Source of the DNA: Vogesella indigofera
GTDB lineage: Bacteria > Pseudomonadota > Gammaproteobacteria > Burkholderiales > Chromobacteriaceae
Reading direction: 5' to 3'
Assembly: GCF_003633895.1 (NCBI RefSeq)
Contig: NZ_RBID01000017.1
Span: forward strand, 98,507 to 162,506
Length of the DNA: 64,000 nucleotides
Both the position numbers and the translations under genes were made by a program. Every line of letters starts with the position of its first letter. The stretch's first letter is position 1. Of the stretch, positions 9,028 to 19,207 are shown piece by piece. The notes beneath the pieces are model-generated. The model was given only the letters and a program-made list of their open reading frames with translations, made no database searches and was not told the DNA's origin.

Positions 9028-12000
9028 TTACAGGCAGGCGCTTGGCAGGTTGTTGTTGTAGTTGTCCAGTCGAGTCGCCAGGCTACGGGCCAGGCTGGCG
9101 TCAGTGGCGCTGACCTTGCCGGTGTAGCCGTAACCAGTGAACTGGTACTTGGTCAGCAGCGCATTGGCTGCCACGATAGCCTCGCTGACTTTGGCGCAGG
9201 TTGTTGCCCCTGCTGCGTAGTTCAGTTCAGCCGCTACCAGTTGCGCCGCCATGTTGAACAGCGGGTCGCTGGCTTTCTTGGTACCGCTAAAGGTGGACTT
9301 GTTGAGCAAGCTGACTGCCTTGCTGCAATCCGGTGCCACGTCAGGGTTGGCCACATCACCATGCAGGTAGAAGCTGTTTACCTGGATACCGGTAGGCTCA
9401 GCCAGGGCCATGGTTTGGTCGAGAACAGGTGCTTGCTTGCCGCCACTTTGTTTGCAGGAAGCCCAGTTTTTCCAGTAGCCGATGGTGTGGGCCTGGCCTC
9501 CCGGCGGTGGTACGTTGTCGATGGTGAAGCTTACAGACTGACCGGCAGCGGCGCTAAAGCCGACGCAAGTAGTGCTGTTGTCACCGCCATTGGGTGGCGA
9601 GAAGGCGCCGGGCATGGAGGACAGAGAAGTTGTCCAGCCAGCCAGGATACCCTGTTCGCACAGCTGGTAGTCGCCAGGAACCACCTTGTCAAAGGTAATG
9701 GTGCCACCGTTGCCGGCATTGGCCTGCAGGGTTTGCAGGATGGTGCCGTCAGCTGCGGCCGATGCGCCGGTACGCAGACTGAAGGTGAACACTTCACTAC
9801 CAGTGATGGGTGCGCCGTTGAAGGTCTTGATTACCTGCACTTCGGCCCGCTTGGTGTTCTTGAACAGGCAGGAGAACACTTTGCCGGCATCGGCTGGGTA
9901 ATTGACGGTAAAGGAGCAGGTTGTGGCAGCAGGGTCACTGTTGACACTGTTCAAGTCCCAGCCACTCTTCAGCGTTTCGGTCACGGTGTAGACACCTTCG
10001 GAAAGCGAGAACGGCTGGCCGCCTGCTTCGAACGCTACTGCACCACCACCGGCATCAGCCTCGGCGAGGACGCCCGTCCCGGCACCAGGGCCAGTCAGGG
10101 TAAAGCTCCACTTGAAGTCGGCATCACCGGATTGCAGCACCGGATCGGTGACTTTCTGCACTTCGGCGGTGGCCGGACCAAATGCCCGCTTGTTGGCGAA
10201 CACGGCAGTGCCCAGGCAGATCGGTGTGCTGTCGGTGACAGTCAGGTCGACACTGCGCGAGTTGCTGGTCGCATCGGCAAGCACGCCGATCGCTTCAACG
10301 TTGGCCGCATTGACGAACACGGTTTCCTCAACCACTTGATAGGTATCCGGTACCAGTCCGGTCAGGGAGACCGATTTGGTGGCACCACTATCGCCGAAGT
10401 TGAATACCAGCTCTTTGCTGTCCTGGTAGGTCGCATCACCCAGGCGGGTAATGGTGAAGCGGATCACGTATTTCTCGCCCGCTGCCAGGAACGACATCGA
10501 TTCCGCGTCGATGCTCTTGTCGATCTTCAGCTCTGCAGCCGAACTCGACACGATGGCCACATTGACTGGGCCGGAAACCTGCGGGCTGCCATCTTTCGGT
10601 GTCAGTGTCGCAGTGTCAGTCAGGGTGCCGGAAGTGATTTTCTGGCCATTCAGGTGAATGGTCTTCATGAATACAACCGAACCGCTGCTGCTTTGTTCGC
10701 CGGATGTCCAGTTAACCGGACCGACAGTTTTGGTACCCAGTACATAAGCCGGATTGAAGCTGCCGGCGACGCTGCCGCCCAGGCTATCGACCGAGAACTG
10801 CAGGAAATTGCCAGTGATCGACTCGGTGTCGGTGATGACCGCGGTGGCGTTGGTGGTGGTGCCGGTGCTGATGGCGGCACTGGCGGTGGCGGTGGTGTTA
10901 CCCGGTACCGCTATACCGGTTGCCTTGTCGATGTAGGTCGCAGTGGCCACATCGTTGAAGGCACCCTGATCGCCATCACTGGCTGGCAGAGTCTGCTGGT
11001 TGGTGAGCACCAGTACTTCGGTCTTGGCGGCCACATCAACCTCGCCCGAGTTCGCGGTACTGCCGACCTGGGTGGTTGGGGTCAGGCCCTTATAGATCTT
11101 GTCGGAGACACTGACGGTGATGGTGCGCGATGCCGGGTTCTTGGCGTAGACGTTGGTAGTGACGGTGATCATGCCGTTGATGGCGGCCGAGCGCGTCCAC
11201 TGGATGGTGATTTCCACCGGTAGCTGGTCATCAAAACCTTCCGCGCAGACGTTGCCGAACGAGACATCGGTCGGGTTGGCCTGTTTGGTGATGTTCCAGC
11301 TGTAGTCGGTGTCCTGACTGGCAGTCATATCCTTGCGCAGTTCTTGCGGCAGGATTTCTTTTACCGGAATGGACACGTCACGGGCGCCGATACCGGCAGT
11401 GCCGAAGGCCTCATTGGCCAGGTTGGCGTGCAGCGACGATCCCGGGTACAGATGCGAACCCAGTGCCAGCCGCGCATAGTAGTCAAACACGCAAGTGCTG
11501 TTCTTGTCCTGGCTGATGGTGACTAGCCGGTACAGCGACTTGTCGGTACCGCCGATGCCGGGTTCGAGCACCATCTGGGCGCTGATGTTGGTGATCGAGC
11601 AGGTGCCGCTGGAGAGCGCCACGTTCTTGGTCAGCGTCGACAGCACGTCGTAGCCGGGCTTGCCGGCATCTTCATGATCGACTACCACCGCGATGGTGTA
11701 AGTCTGGGTTGCCGGCGCAGAATTACCGGCATCGACCGTCAGCCGATACGGCACCAGATCCAGCTCGTTCCAGCCTTTGCCGAGGTTACCGCTGGTGTAG
11801 ACGTCGTCGGGGCAGACAAACTGGCCGCTGCCATTAGGCAGGGTGATGTCGCCGTTGTTGCGGCAACCTTCCAGCGTGTTCTGGATACCGACAGGCGCTG
11901 CTGCGGCGGCAGGATTGGTGGTCAGCAGCAGGAACAGCGTGCTGAACAGCAGGGCGAAAAACCTGAATAGGGGTTGTTTGAAACCCGCCGTGCGACAGAT

Positions 12001-12057
12001 GGCGGATGTGTGTATTCCGGAAGCTTTGTGCAGCTTCCCGAGGCCGTTGGGACTCAT
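9028..12057 (-). CDS. Large exported protein with SpaA/prealbumin-like repeats and a GYWKN C-terminal region
   Basis: A 1009-residue protein. ATG 12057 is fixed by the near-perfect Shine-Dalgarno AAGGAGGT (12072-12065). A long basic N-region is followed by a hydrophobic segment (RFFALLFSTLFLLLTTNPAAAAA), giving an export signal to about residue 54. Residues 55-480 are beta-rich with several Cys. From about 480 to 850 there are repeated SpaA/Cna-B-like units, each with a gate-like phrase: SLTGLVPDTYQVVEET, FSLSEGVYTVTETLKSGWD and FDKVVPGDYQLCEQGILAGW. A TIGYWKNWASC motif follows at about 857, then a helical tail ending SACL. There is no LPXTG motif. A structural or adhesive surface role is inferred. 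Confidence 0.75.
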   Translation of the reverse strand: MSPNGLGKLHKASGIHTSAICRTAGFKQPLFRFFALLFSTLFLLLTTNPAAAAAPVGIQNTLEGCRNNGDITLPNGSGQFVCPDDVYTSGNLGKGWNELDLVPYRLTVDAGNSAPATQTYTIAVVVDHEDAGKPGYDVLSTLTKNVALSSGTCSITNISAQMVLEPGIGGTDKSLYRLVTISQDKNSTCVFDYYARLALGSHLYPGSSLHANLANEAFGTAGIGARDVSIPVKEILPQELRKDMTASQDTDYSWNITKQANPTDVSFGNVCAEGFDDQLPVEITIQWTRSAAINGMITVTTNVYAKNPASRTITVSVSDKIYKGLTPTTQVGSTANSGEVDVAAKTEVLVLTNQQTLPASDGDQGAFNDVATATYIDKATGIAVPGNTTATASAAISTGTTTNATAVITDTESITGNFLQFSVDSLGGSVAGSFNPAYVLGTKTVGPVNWTSGEQSSSGSVVFMKTIHLNGQKITSGTLTDTATLTPKDGSPQVSGPVNVAIVSSSAAELKIDKSIDAESMSFLAAGEKYVIRFTITRLGDATYQDSKELVFNFGDSGATKSVSLTGLVPDTYQVVEETVFVNAANVEAIGVLADATSNSRSVDLTVTDSTPICLGTAVFANKRAFGPATAEVQKVTDPVLQSGDADFKWSFTLTGPGAGTGVLAEADAGGGAVAFEAGGQPFSLSEGVYTVTETLKSGWDLNSVNSDPAATTCSFTVNYPADAGKVFSCLFKNTKRAEVQVIKTFNGAPITGSEVFTFSLRTGASAAADGTILQTLQANAGNGGTITFDKVVPGDYQLCEQGILAGWTTSLSSMPGAFSPPNGGDNSTTCVGFSAAAGQSVSFTIDNVPPPGGQAHTIGYWKNWASCKQSGGKQAPVLDQTMALAEPTGIQVNSFYLHGDVANPDVAPDCSKAVSLLNKSTFSGTKKASDPLFNMAAQLVAAELNYAAGATTCAKVSEAIVAANALLTKYQFTGYGYTGKVSATDASLARSLATRLDNYNNNLPSACL
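10296..10309 (-). repeat. Copy of TGCGGCCAACSTTG inside the SpaA-like gene
   Basis: Exact match with S = G, on the coding (minus) strand, encoding part of NAANVEA. Confidence 0.85.
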
Positions 12058-12348
12058 GTTACACCTCCTTTGAATCTTCAAAGGCGGTTCCTTGCCTAGG
12101 AATCGCGCGAGATCCCCTCCTGCGTACATTAGAAAAAAATACCGCCAGTACTGTTCTGCCGCTTTTGTTCGATACCAGAGGCTGCAGCTTGCCAGCCAAA
12201 TTACGACCCTCTCCGGCAGTGTCTGCCGCGAGTGGCCGGTGCGATTACAGAACACGCTAACCGAGGTTTGCCTCCTTCCTTTTTTTGGCGGATTGGTACG
12301 CTGTATCGTAGGTCATTGTGACAATAGATTCAACGGAATATTTAAAAT
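12058..12348. other. Upstream region of the SpaA-like gene
   Basis: Between the strong Shine-Dalgarno of the SpaA-like gene and the hairpin after the lytic transglycosylase there is no supported gene. It must hold the promoter of the minus-strand gene, but no clear -35/-10 pair was identified. Confidence 0.4.
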
Positions 12349-12386
12349 ATGGCGGCAGCAAAATGGCAAGGATTTCCTGCCGCCAT
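12349..12386 (-). terminator. Hairpin after the lytic transglycosylase gene
   Basis: ATGGCGGCAG (12349-12358) and CTGCCGCCAT (12377-12386) form a 10-bp stem with an 18-nt loop. Leftward it is followed by ATTTTAAATATT on the minus strand. It is terminator-like, though the T-run is interrupted. Confidence 0.55.
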
Positions 12387-12405
12387 CAGCATTTTTGGGG
12401 CTTGA

Positions 12406-13077
12406 TCAGTACTCGGGAGCGGCTTGGGGCCGCTGTTGATTGCGTGCATAGTTGCCCAGCACGCGCGGTACATACTGCATGGTCTCCTGATAAGGCGGCA
12501 CGCGGTTGCCATAACGTGCCACCGCCTGTTCGCCGGCGTTGTAGGCGGCCAGCACCAGCCTGAGGTCGTTGTCGAAGCGGCCCATCAGCTCGCGCAGGTG
12601 TTGCGCGCCGGCGCGGACGTTCTGCTGCGGGTCGTACAGGTTGGTCACGCCGTAACGTCCGGCGGTGGCCGGCATCAACTGCATCAAGCCAATCGCGCCC
12701 TTGGGCGACACCGCGCGCCAGTTGTAACCGGATTCGGTGGCGATGACCGCGTGCAGCAGGGCGGCGTCCAGGTTCAGGTTCTGCGCGGTGCTGTCGATCA
12801 GCTGGCTCCAGCGTGCGCGCTGGCTGGCGCGGTACTGCACGCCCGGCGCGCGCTTGCCGGTCGTGACTTCAGCGCTGTCGCGCGGCGTGCTCAGTGCCAG
12901 CCGGTAGCGCTTGTCCTGCGGCACATTGCTGAAGTGCGTGGTGCCGTCGGCATCGGTAAAGGCATAGATGTTGGCACCGGCGATGGGCGCAAGGAGCAGC
13001 AGCAAGACGGTCAGCAGCGCCGGCCTTTGCCGGCAGCGAAGCGGCCCGGCCCGGGGCAAGCAAACAAGGGTTGCCAT
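12406..13077 (-). CDS. Lytic transglycosylase (SLT domain) with N-terminal DUF4124-like segment
   Basis: A 223-residue exported protein. The N-terminus has a signal peptide (PALLTVLLLLLAPIAGA), then a DUF4124-like segment (IYAFTDADGTTHFSNVPQD). A Slt-type catalytic domain follows from about residue 85. The motif ATESGYNWRAVSPKGAIGLMQ carries the catalytic Glu of ESGY, followed by LMPATAGRYGV and YNAGEQAVARYG. Family enzymes cleave the MurNAc-GlcNAc bond of peptidoglycan with anhydro-ring formation. It lies 26 bp downstream of gspB in the same direction. A role in opening the wall for secretin or pseudopilus assembly is inferred. Confidence 0.9.
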   Translation of the reverse strand: MATLVCLPRAGPLRCRQRPALLTVLLLLLAPIAGANIYAFTDADGTTHFSNVPQDKRYRLALSTPRDSAEVTTGKRAPGVQYRASQRARWSQLIDSTAQNLNLDAALLHAVIATESGYNWRAVSPKGAIGLMQLMPATAGRYGVTNLYDPQQNVRAGAQHLRELMGRFDNDLRLVLAAYNAGEQAVARYGNRVPPYQETMQYVPRVLGNYARNQQRPQAAPEY

Positions 13078-13103
13078 GATGGTTTCCTCTGGTGGGTGGG
13101 AGG

Positions 13104-13817
13104 TCAGAAACTTCCGCTACGGAAGCGATAGCCCTTGTAGTTCAAGATCACGCCATCGGCCTGGATGCTTTCCAGTGTCATGCCGGCCACGACGTCGTCA
13201 CCGGCGCGCCGTACCCGGTCGTTGATGATCACCAGTCGTTCCGAATCTTCGGCGGAGGAGGAAAAGCCGGAGATCACGACACTGTCACCAATCTCTTTTT
13301 GCAGGGCCGCCGGCAGCTCGCGCAGGTTGAACACGCGGTTGTCGATGCGGCTGACGGTGGCTTCGGCCGCAGGCGCCGGGGCCGCCGTTGTTTGTGCGGC
13401 CGGCTTGCTTGCCGCCGCGACATGGTTTTCCTTGCGACTGGGCGCCGGGGCGGCCGGCGCTGGCAGCGGCGTCAGCTCGGCATCACTTTGCCTGGCCAGC
13501 GGCAGACTGTTCGCCGGCGGCAGGTAAGCCACCGTCGCTTCGGCTGGCTGCGGGGTATTGCGGTTGAGGGCAACGCTGCTGTTGTCGGCCGCCTGCGGCG
13601 TGGCCGGCCGGATTGTCGCCAGTGCCTGCCAGCCGAACAGCATGCCGGCCGCGGCGATGCCGCTGCCCAGCAGCAGTATCAGTAACAGGTAGCGCCAGCG
13701 CGGTTTGCCCGGCGTCGGCTGGATGCTCTGCGCGGCGTGGATGGAGTGCACGGTCGGCGTGCTGTGGCGTTGTCGTTCCTGATCGGCCTTGAGCAAGGCG
13801 TCGAGTATGTAGGACAT
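13104..13817 (-). CDS. gspB: GspB/ExeB-like secretion assembly protein
   Basis: A 237-residue inner-membrane protein. ATG 13817 follows GGAGGGAG, while the in-frame GTG 13823 would overlap the preceding stop codon. It has a short cytoplasmic head (MSYILDALLKADQERQRHS), one membrane segment (YLLLILLLGSGIAAAGMLFG, about 55-75), a Pro/Ala-rich periplasmic linker and a C-terminal T2SSB domain (LRELPAALQKEIGDSVVISG, YKGYRFRSGSF). In Aeromonas and Vibrio, GspA-GspB spans the membrane, binds peptidoglycan and helps insert the secretin. Its gene directly follows gspA, as in exeAB. Confidence 0.88.
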   Translation of the reverse strand: MSYILDALLKADQERQRHSTPTVHSIHAAQSIQPTPGKPRWRYLLLILLLGSGIAAAGMLFGWQALATIRPATPQAADNSSVALNRNTPQPAEATVAYLPPANSLPLARQSDAELTPLPAPAAPAPSRKENHVAAASKPAAQTTAAPAPAAEATVSRIDNRVFNLRELPAALQKEIGDSVVISGFSSSAEDSERLVIINDRVRRAGDDVVAGMTLESIQADGVILNYKGYRFRSGSF

Positions 13818-13819
13818 GA

Positions 13820-15463
13820 TCACTCCCTCCGGATGGTGACGGGCGCGGTGGCGCTCAGGTGTGGCGAGTCAGGATTACCGGCCTGAGCCAGCCGTATCAG
13901 GGTCAGCGGCCCGGCGATGCCGTCGCCGGGCAGATCGTGCTGCAGCTGGAAGTCGCGTACCCGCGCGGCCAGCCCGGCATCGTAGCTTGCGGCCAACGTT
14001 GCGCCGCCGGCCGCCGGTAGCTGGCCGAGCTGTTGCCGCAACCAGGCGACCGCCAGGCTGCGGCTGCCGGGCGCCAGCGGCTGCTGATAATGCGGCGGCG
14101 GCATCCACAGCACGGTGTAGCGTCCGTTCCATGCCTGTGCCAGCGCCGCCAGCGTCAGCTCGTGCTGTTGTTGGCCGATGACCACCCGCGCCTGTTCGCC
14201 TTGCAGCGCCAGCAAGGTCAGGTGCTGCAGCTGGCCGGCGGGCTGGTGCAGCTGCAATACCGCCGGCAGGTTGAGGCGGCGCAGGCTGTCCAGGTCACCA
14301 CTGCCGCTCAGACAGCGGGCGCCGAACAGTTCGGCCTGCTGGCAGGCGCCGGCTTCATCGCTGACCGGTGCCGGAATCCGCCATTGCCCCAGCAGCGTGC
14401 GGTACGCCAGTGCCTGCGCGAGGTCGGCGGCCGGCAGGCGTGCCAGTGCGGCGGTGGGGCGGGGCGCGGCAGCGGTTGCGGCGGGCTGTGCCGGCGCAGG
14501 GGTACGGGTTGCCGTGCTGCGGGCAGCGGTGGCTGCGGCCGGCGGGGGCGAGTGCTGGCCGGCCGGTTGTGCGCCATAGAACAGCACGGTGGCGACCGCG
14601 ACGGTGCTGAGCAGGGCGCCGCTGGCGAGGGCCAGCTTGTGCCATGGGCGGATCGGGTTGCTGTTGAACACCTCCCGTGCCGCCTGCCGCACCGTGGCAC
14701 GGTCGACGCGGGGTTTGCCCTGCGCGTAGCTGCCGAGCAGGGCGCGGTCGCACAGCACGTTCAGCTTGCGCGGCACGCCGCCGGTACAGGCAAACAGCTG
14801 CCGCATCACCGCCGGCGGGAACAGGTCGAGATGGCTGCCGGCCACGCTCAGCCGGTGCTGGATATAGGGGGCGATCTCGTCGCGTTGCAAGGGGCCGAGG
14901 TGGTAACGGGCGACGATGCGCTGCGACAGTTGCCGCAATTCCGGCCGTGCCAGCTTGTCGCGCAGTTCCGGCTGCCCCAAGAGGATGATGTGCAGCAGCT
15001 TGCACTCGTGCGTTTCTAGATTCGTCAGCAGCCGCACCTGCTCCAGCACCTCGTCGCTCAGGTTCTGCGCTTCGTCGATGATCAGCAGCGTGGTGCGTCC
15101 CTGCGCGTGGGCGGCCAGCAGGTGCTTGTTGATGAGGTCGATGCAGGCCTTGTTGCCGTGCTCGGCGGGCAGTGCGATCTGCAGCTCTTCGCAGAGGGTG
15201 GCCAGCAGCTCCGGCACGGTGAGCTTGGGGTTGATGACGAAGGCGACATCGCAGTGCGCGGGCAGTTGTTCCAGAAAGCAGCGGCACAGCGTGGTCTTGC
15301 CGGCGCCGACCTCGCCGGTCAGCAGCACGAATCCGCCTTCGCCCCTGATGCTGTACATCAGGTGGGCTAGCGCTTCGCGGTGCTGCTGACTCATGAACAG
15401 ATAGCGCGGATCGGGCGCGATCGAGAACGGCGAGTCGGCAAGGCCATAGTGACTGGTGTACAT
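13820..15463 (-). CDS. gspA: GspA/ExeA-like AAA ATPase with peptidoglycan-binding domain
   Basis: A 547-residue protein starting MYTSHYGLADSPFSIAPDPR, the classic ExeA opening. The AAA domain has Walker A GEVGAGKTT (about residue 50) and Walker B LLIIDEAQNLS, with sensor and arginine-finger region QLSQRIVARYHLGPL. A membrane segment lies at about 275-295 (LALASGALLSTVAVATVLFYG). An Ala/Pro-rich linker follows, and the C-terminus (about 480-535) is a PG_binding_1-like fold with VRDFQLQHDLPGDGIAGPLT. In the family it couples ATP hydrolysis to multimerisation of GspAB on peptidoglycan for secretin assembly. It is divergent from gspG. MshM of MSHA pili has a related ATPase domain. Confidence 0.9.
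   Translation of the reverse strand: MYTSHYGLADSPFSIAPDPRYLFMSQQHREALAHLMYSIRGEGGFVLLTGEVGAGKTTLCRCFLEQLPAHCDVAFVINPKLTVPELLATLCEELQIALPAEHGNKACIDLINKHLLAAHAQGRTTLLIIDEAQNLSDEVLEQVRLLTNLETHECKLLHIILLGQPELRDKLARPELRQLSQRIVARYHLGPLQRDEIAPYIQHRLSVAGSHLDLFPPAVMRQLFACTGGVPRKLNVLCDRALLGSYAQGKPRVDRATVRQAAREVFNSNPIRPWHKLALASGALLSTVAVATVLFYGAQPAGQHSPPPAAATAARSTATRTPAPAQPAATAAAPRPTAALARLPAADLAQALAYRTLLGQWRIPAPVSDEAGACQQAELFGARCLSGSGDLDSLRRLNLPAVLQLHQPAGQLQHLTLLALQGEQARVVIGQQQHELTLAALAQAWNGRYTVLWMPPPHYQQPLAPGSRSLAVAWLRQQLGQLPAAGGATLAASYDAGLAARVRDFQLQHDLPGDGIAGPLTLIRLAQAGNPDSPHLSATAPVTIRRE
13988..14001 (+). repeat. Copy of TGCGGCCAACSTTG inside gspA
   Basis: Exact match with S = G; antisense relative to gspA. 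Confidence 0.85.
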
Positions 15464-15896
15464 GGCGCGACCTGTTGTGATGTGCTATCCGATATCAGTA
15501 CGGTTGAAAAAAAGTATAGTTTGCTACCCGGTATTTGCCGCGAATTGCCGGCCGCTGCCGGCCATTTCTTAAAGTACGCCACCGCTGGCTCCGTGTTTCC
15601 GGTTACAGCTGCCGGCGCTGCTTTTTCCCCCTGCCTTGCGCCATGCGGATTGGGCCTCGCGCGCATCTGGCCTGCCGCTATCGGCACCCCATCCGTTATC
15701 GCTAGCGAAAGCCATATGCGTTGTCTTTGCATTGCATCTAGCACTGAAGAATGGATGGCGAAAGCCGGCGTGGCCCTCTATAAATGTATTTATCTAAATT
15801 CTGTTGTAAGCATGATTGACAACTGGGTCAAGTAGCTTACTGCGTGGCAGGCCGCCGTCAGGGCTGGGCTGGCCGGCGGATCGAGGCGTGAAATCT
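15464..15896. other. Divergent control region between gspA and gspG
   Basis: A 433-bp region without a supported gene. For gspA a good -10 (TATACT, minus strand 15518-15513) gives a leader of about 45 nt, but no convincing -35 is seen. On the plus side a TTGACA lies at 15816-15821 without a good -10 at 17 bp. The AT-rich patch at 15775-15835 is the likeliest place for the gspG promoter. Confidence 0.45.
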
Positions 15897-16322
15897 ATGT
15901 ATAGCCTTTCTCGGAAGCGATTCGGCAGCGCGGGGTTCACCTTGCTGGAATTGCTGGTGGTGCTGGTGATCATCGGCCTGCTGGCCGGCTATGTGGCGCC
16001 ACGCTATTTCGCGCAGGTCGGCAAGGCGGAGGTGAAGACGGCGCAGGCACAGGTGGACGCGCTGGAAAAGTCGCTCGACCAGTACCGGCTGGATACCGGC
16101 CGCTATCCCACCACCGAACAAGGGTTGGCCGCACTGTACTCGCGCCCGGCCGACGAGCCGAAGTGGCAGGGGCCGTACCTGAAAAAGGCGCCGCCGCCGG
16201 ACCCGTGGGGACGGCCCTACCAGTATCGCCAGCCGGGAGAGCGCGGCGAATATGACTTGTACAGCTACGGCAAGGACGGTCAGTCCGGTGGCTCGGGCGA
16301 GGATGCCGATATCGGCAGCTAG
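15897..16322 (+). CDS. gspG: Major pseudopilin GspG
   Basis: A 141-residue type II secretion major pseudopilin. The prepilin peptidase site is SAG|FTLLELLVVLVIIGLLAGY, with Glu at +5. The C-terminal half carries the GspG signature: LDTGRYPTTEQGLAALYSRP, GPYLKKAPPPDPWGRPYQYR and YDLYSYGKDG. ATG 15897 lies 10 bp after a GAGG; GTG 15888 is a less likely start. It is the first gene of the rightward secretion operon. It would polymerise into the periplasmic pseudopilus after processing by PilD/GspO, which is not in this window. Confidence 0.95.
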   Translation: MYSLSRKRFGSAGFTLLELLVVLVIIGLLAGYVAPRYFAQVGKAEVKTAQAQVDALEKSLDQYRLDTGRYPTTEQGLAALYSRPADEPKWQGPYLKKAPPPDPWGRPYQYRQPGERGEYDLYSYGKDGQSGGSGEDADIGS

Positions 16323-16334
16323 GTCAGGAACATC

Positions 16335-17512
16335 ATGTATTTCGAGATCAAGGCCATCAACCATGATGGCGAGGTAGCGGTACTGGTGCTGGAAGCCGGC
16401 AGCGATGGTGAAGCCGTCAGCCAGGCGCAGGACCAGGGCTATGCCGTGCTGGCGGTCAGGCAGCGCAGCTTCTCGTGGACATGGTCGCGTTCCGGCTTCC
16501 AGCTGGCGCTGTTTACCCAGGAACTGCTCGCGCTGCTGGAGGCCGGGCTTGCGCTGGTGGAGGCCATCGAGGCGCTGAACGAAAAAGAATCACGCCCGGA
16601 GTCGCGCCGCATCCTGAGCCAGATCATCCAGCGCCTGCACGAGGGCCTGTCGCTGTCGGTGGCGCTGCAGCAGTTTCCGGAGACCTTTCCTTCGCTGTAT
16701 GTCGCCACCGTGCGCGCCAGCGAAAAAACCGGCGACCTGCAGAATGCGCTCGGCCGTTACCTCGCCTACCAGACCCAGGTTGATGCGGTGCGCAAGAAAG
16801 TGATCAGCGCCTCCATCTATCCGGCGCTGCTGATCCTGGCCGGTGGCGCGGTGCTGCTGTTCCTGATCGGCTACGTGGTGCCGCGCTTCGCCCAGGTCTA
16901 CGAAACGATGGGCAGCGACCTGCCGCTGTTCTCGCGCTTGCTGCTGGCCTGGGGCAATTTGTTTCAGACCTATGCCGTGTTCCTGCTGCCGGCGCTGTTG
17001 CTGCTGCTGCTTGCGGCCGGCTACCTGCTGACCCGCCCCGAGGTCATCCGCCGGCTGGGCGAGTTGCTGTGGAAGATCCCGTCGCTGGGCGAGCGCATGC
17101 GGCTGTACCAGCTGGCGCGGCTGTACCGCATGCTGGGCATGCTGCTGGTCGGCGGCACGCCGGTGGTGCCGGCGCTGGCGATGGTGTCCGGCGTGTTGCA
17201 GACCTCGCTGCGGCTGCGGCTGCAGCAGGCGGCGCGGGATATCAGCGACGGCAAGCCGATTTCCGGCGCGCTGCACAGCCACGGACTGACCACGCCGGTA
17301 GCGCTGCGCATGCTGCGCGTCGGTGAACGCAGCGGGCAGATGGGCAGCATGATGGGCCGCATCGCCGGCTTTTACGAGGAAGAAATGGCACTGGCGGTGG
17401 AGCGCTTCATGCGCATGTTCGAGCCGGTGCTGATGGTGTTCATCGGGCTGGTCATCGGCATCGTGGTGGTGCTGATGTACCTCCCCATCTTCGAGCTGGC
17501 CGGGAGCATCCA

Positions 17513-17516
<4 letters not shown>
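16335..17516 (+). CDS. gspF: GspF/PilC-type inner-membrane platform protein
   Basis: A 393-residue polytopic membrane protein. It has two T2SSF domains, one at residues about 55-180 (FTQELLALLEAGLALVEAIEAL) and one at about 260-385 (YRMLGMLLVGGTPVVPALAM). Three hydrophobic segments include LILAGGAVLLFLIGYVVP, FLLPALLLLLLAAGYLL and LMVFIGLVIGIVVVLMYLP. In the family it anchors the pseudopilus base and contacts the GspE ATPase. CAGGA precedes ATG 16335. The stop overlaps the gspE start as ATGA, indicating translational coupling. Confidence 0.95.

Positions 17517-19187
<1,671 letters not shown>

Positions 19188-19207
<20 letters not shown>

Noticed and set aside
9010-11223. Long plus-strand open frame opposite the SpaA-like gene
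   Set aside because: Gly/His/Arg-rich antisense product with no recognisable domain; the minus strand carries an export signal, a strong ribosome-binding site and conserved repeats.
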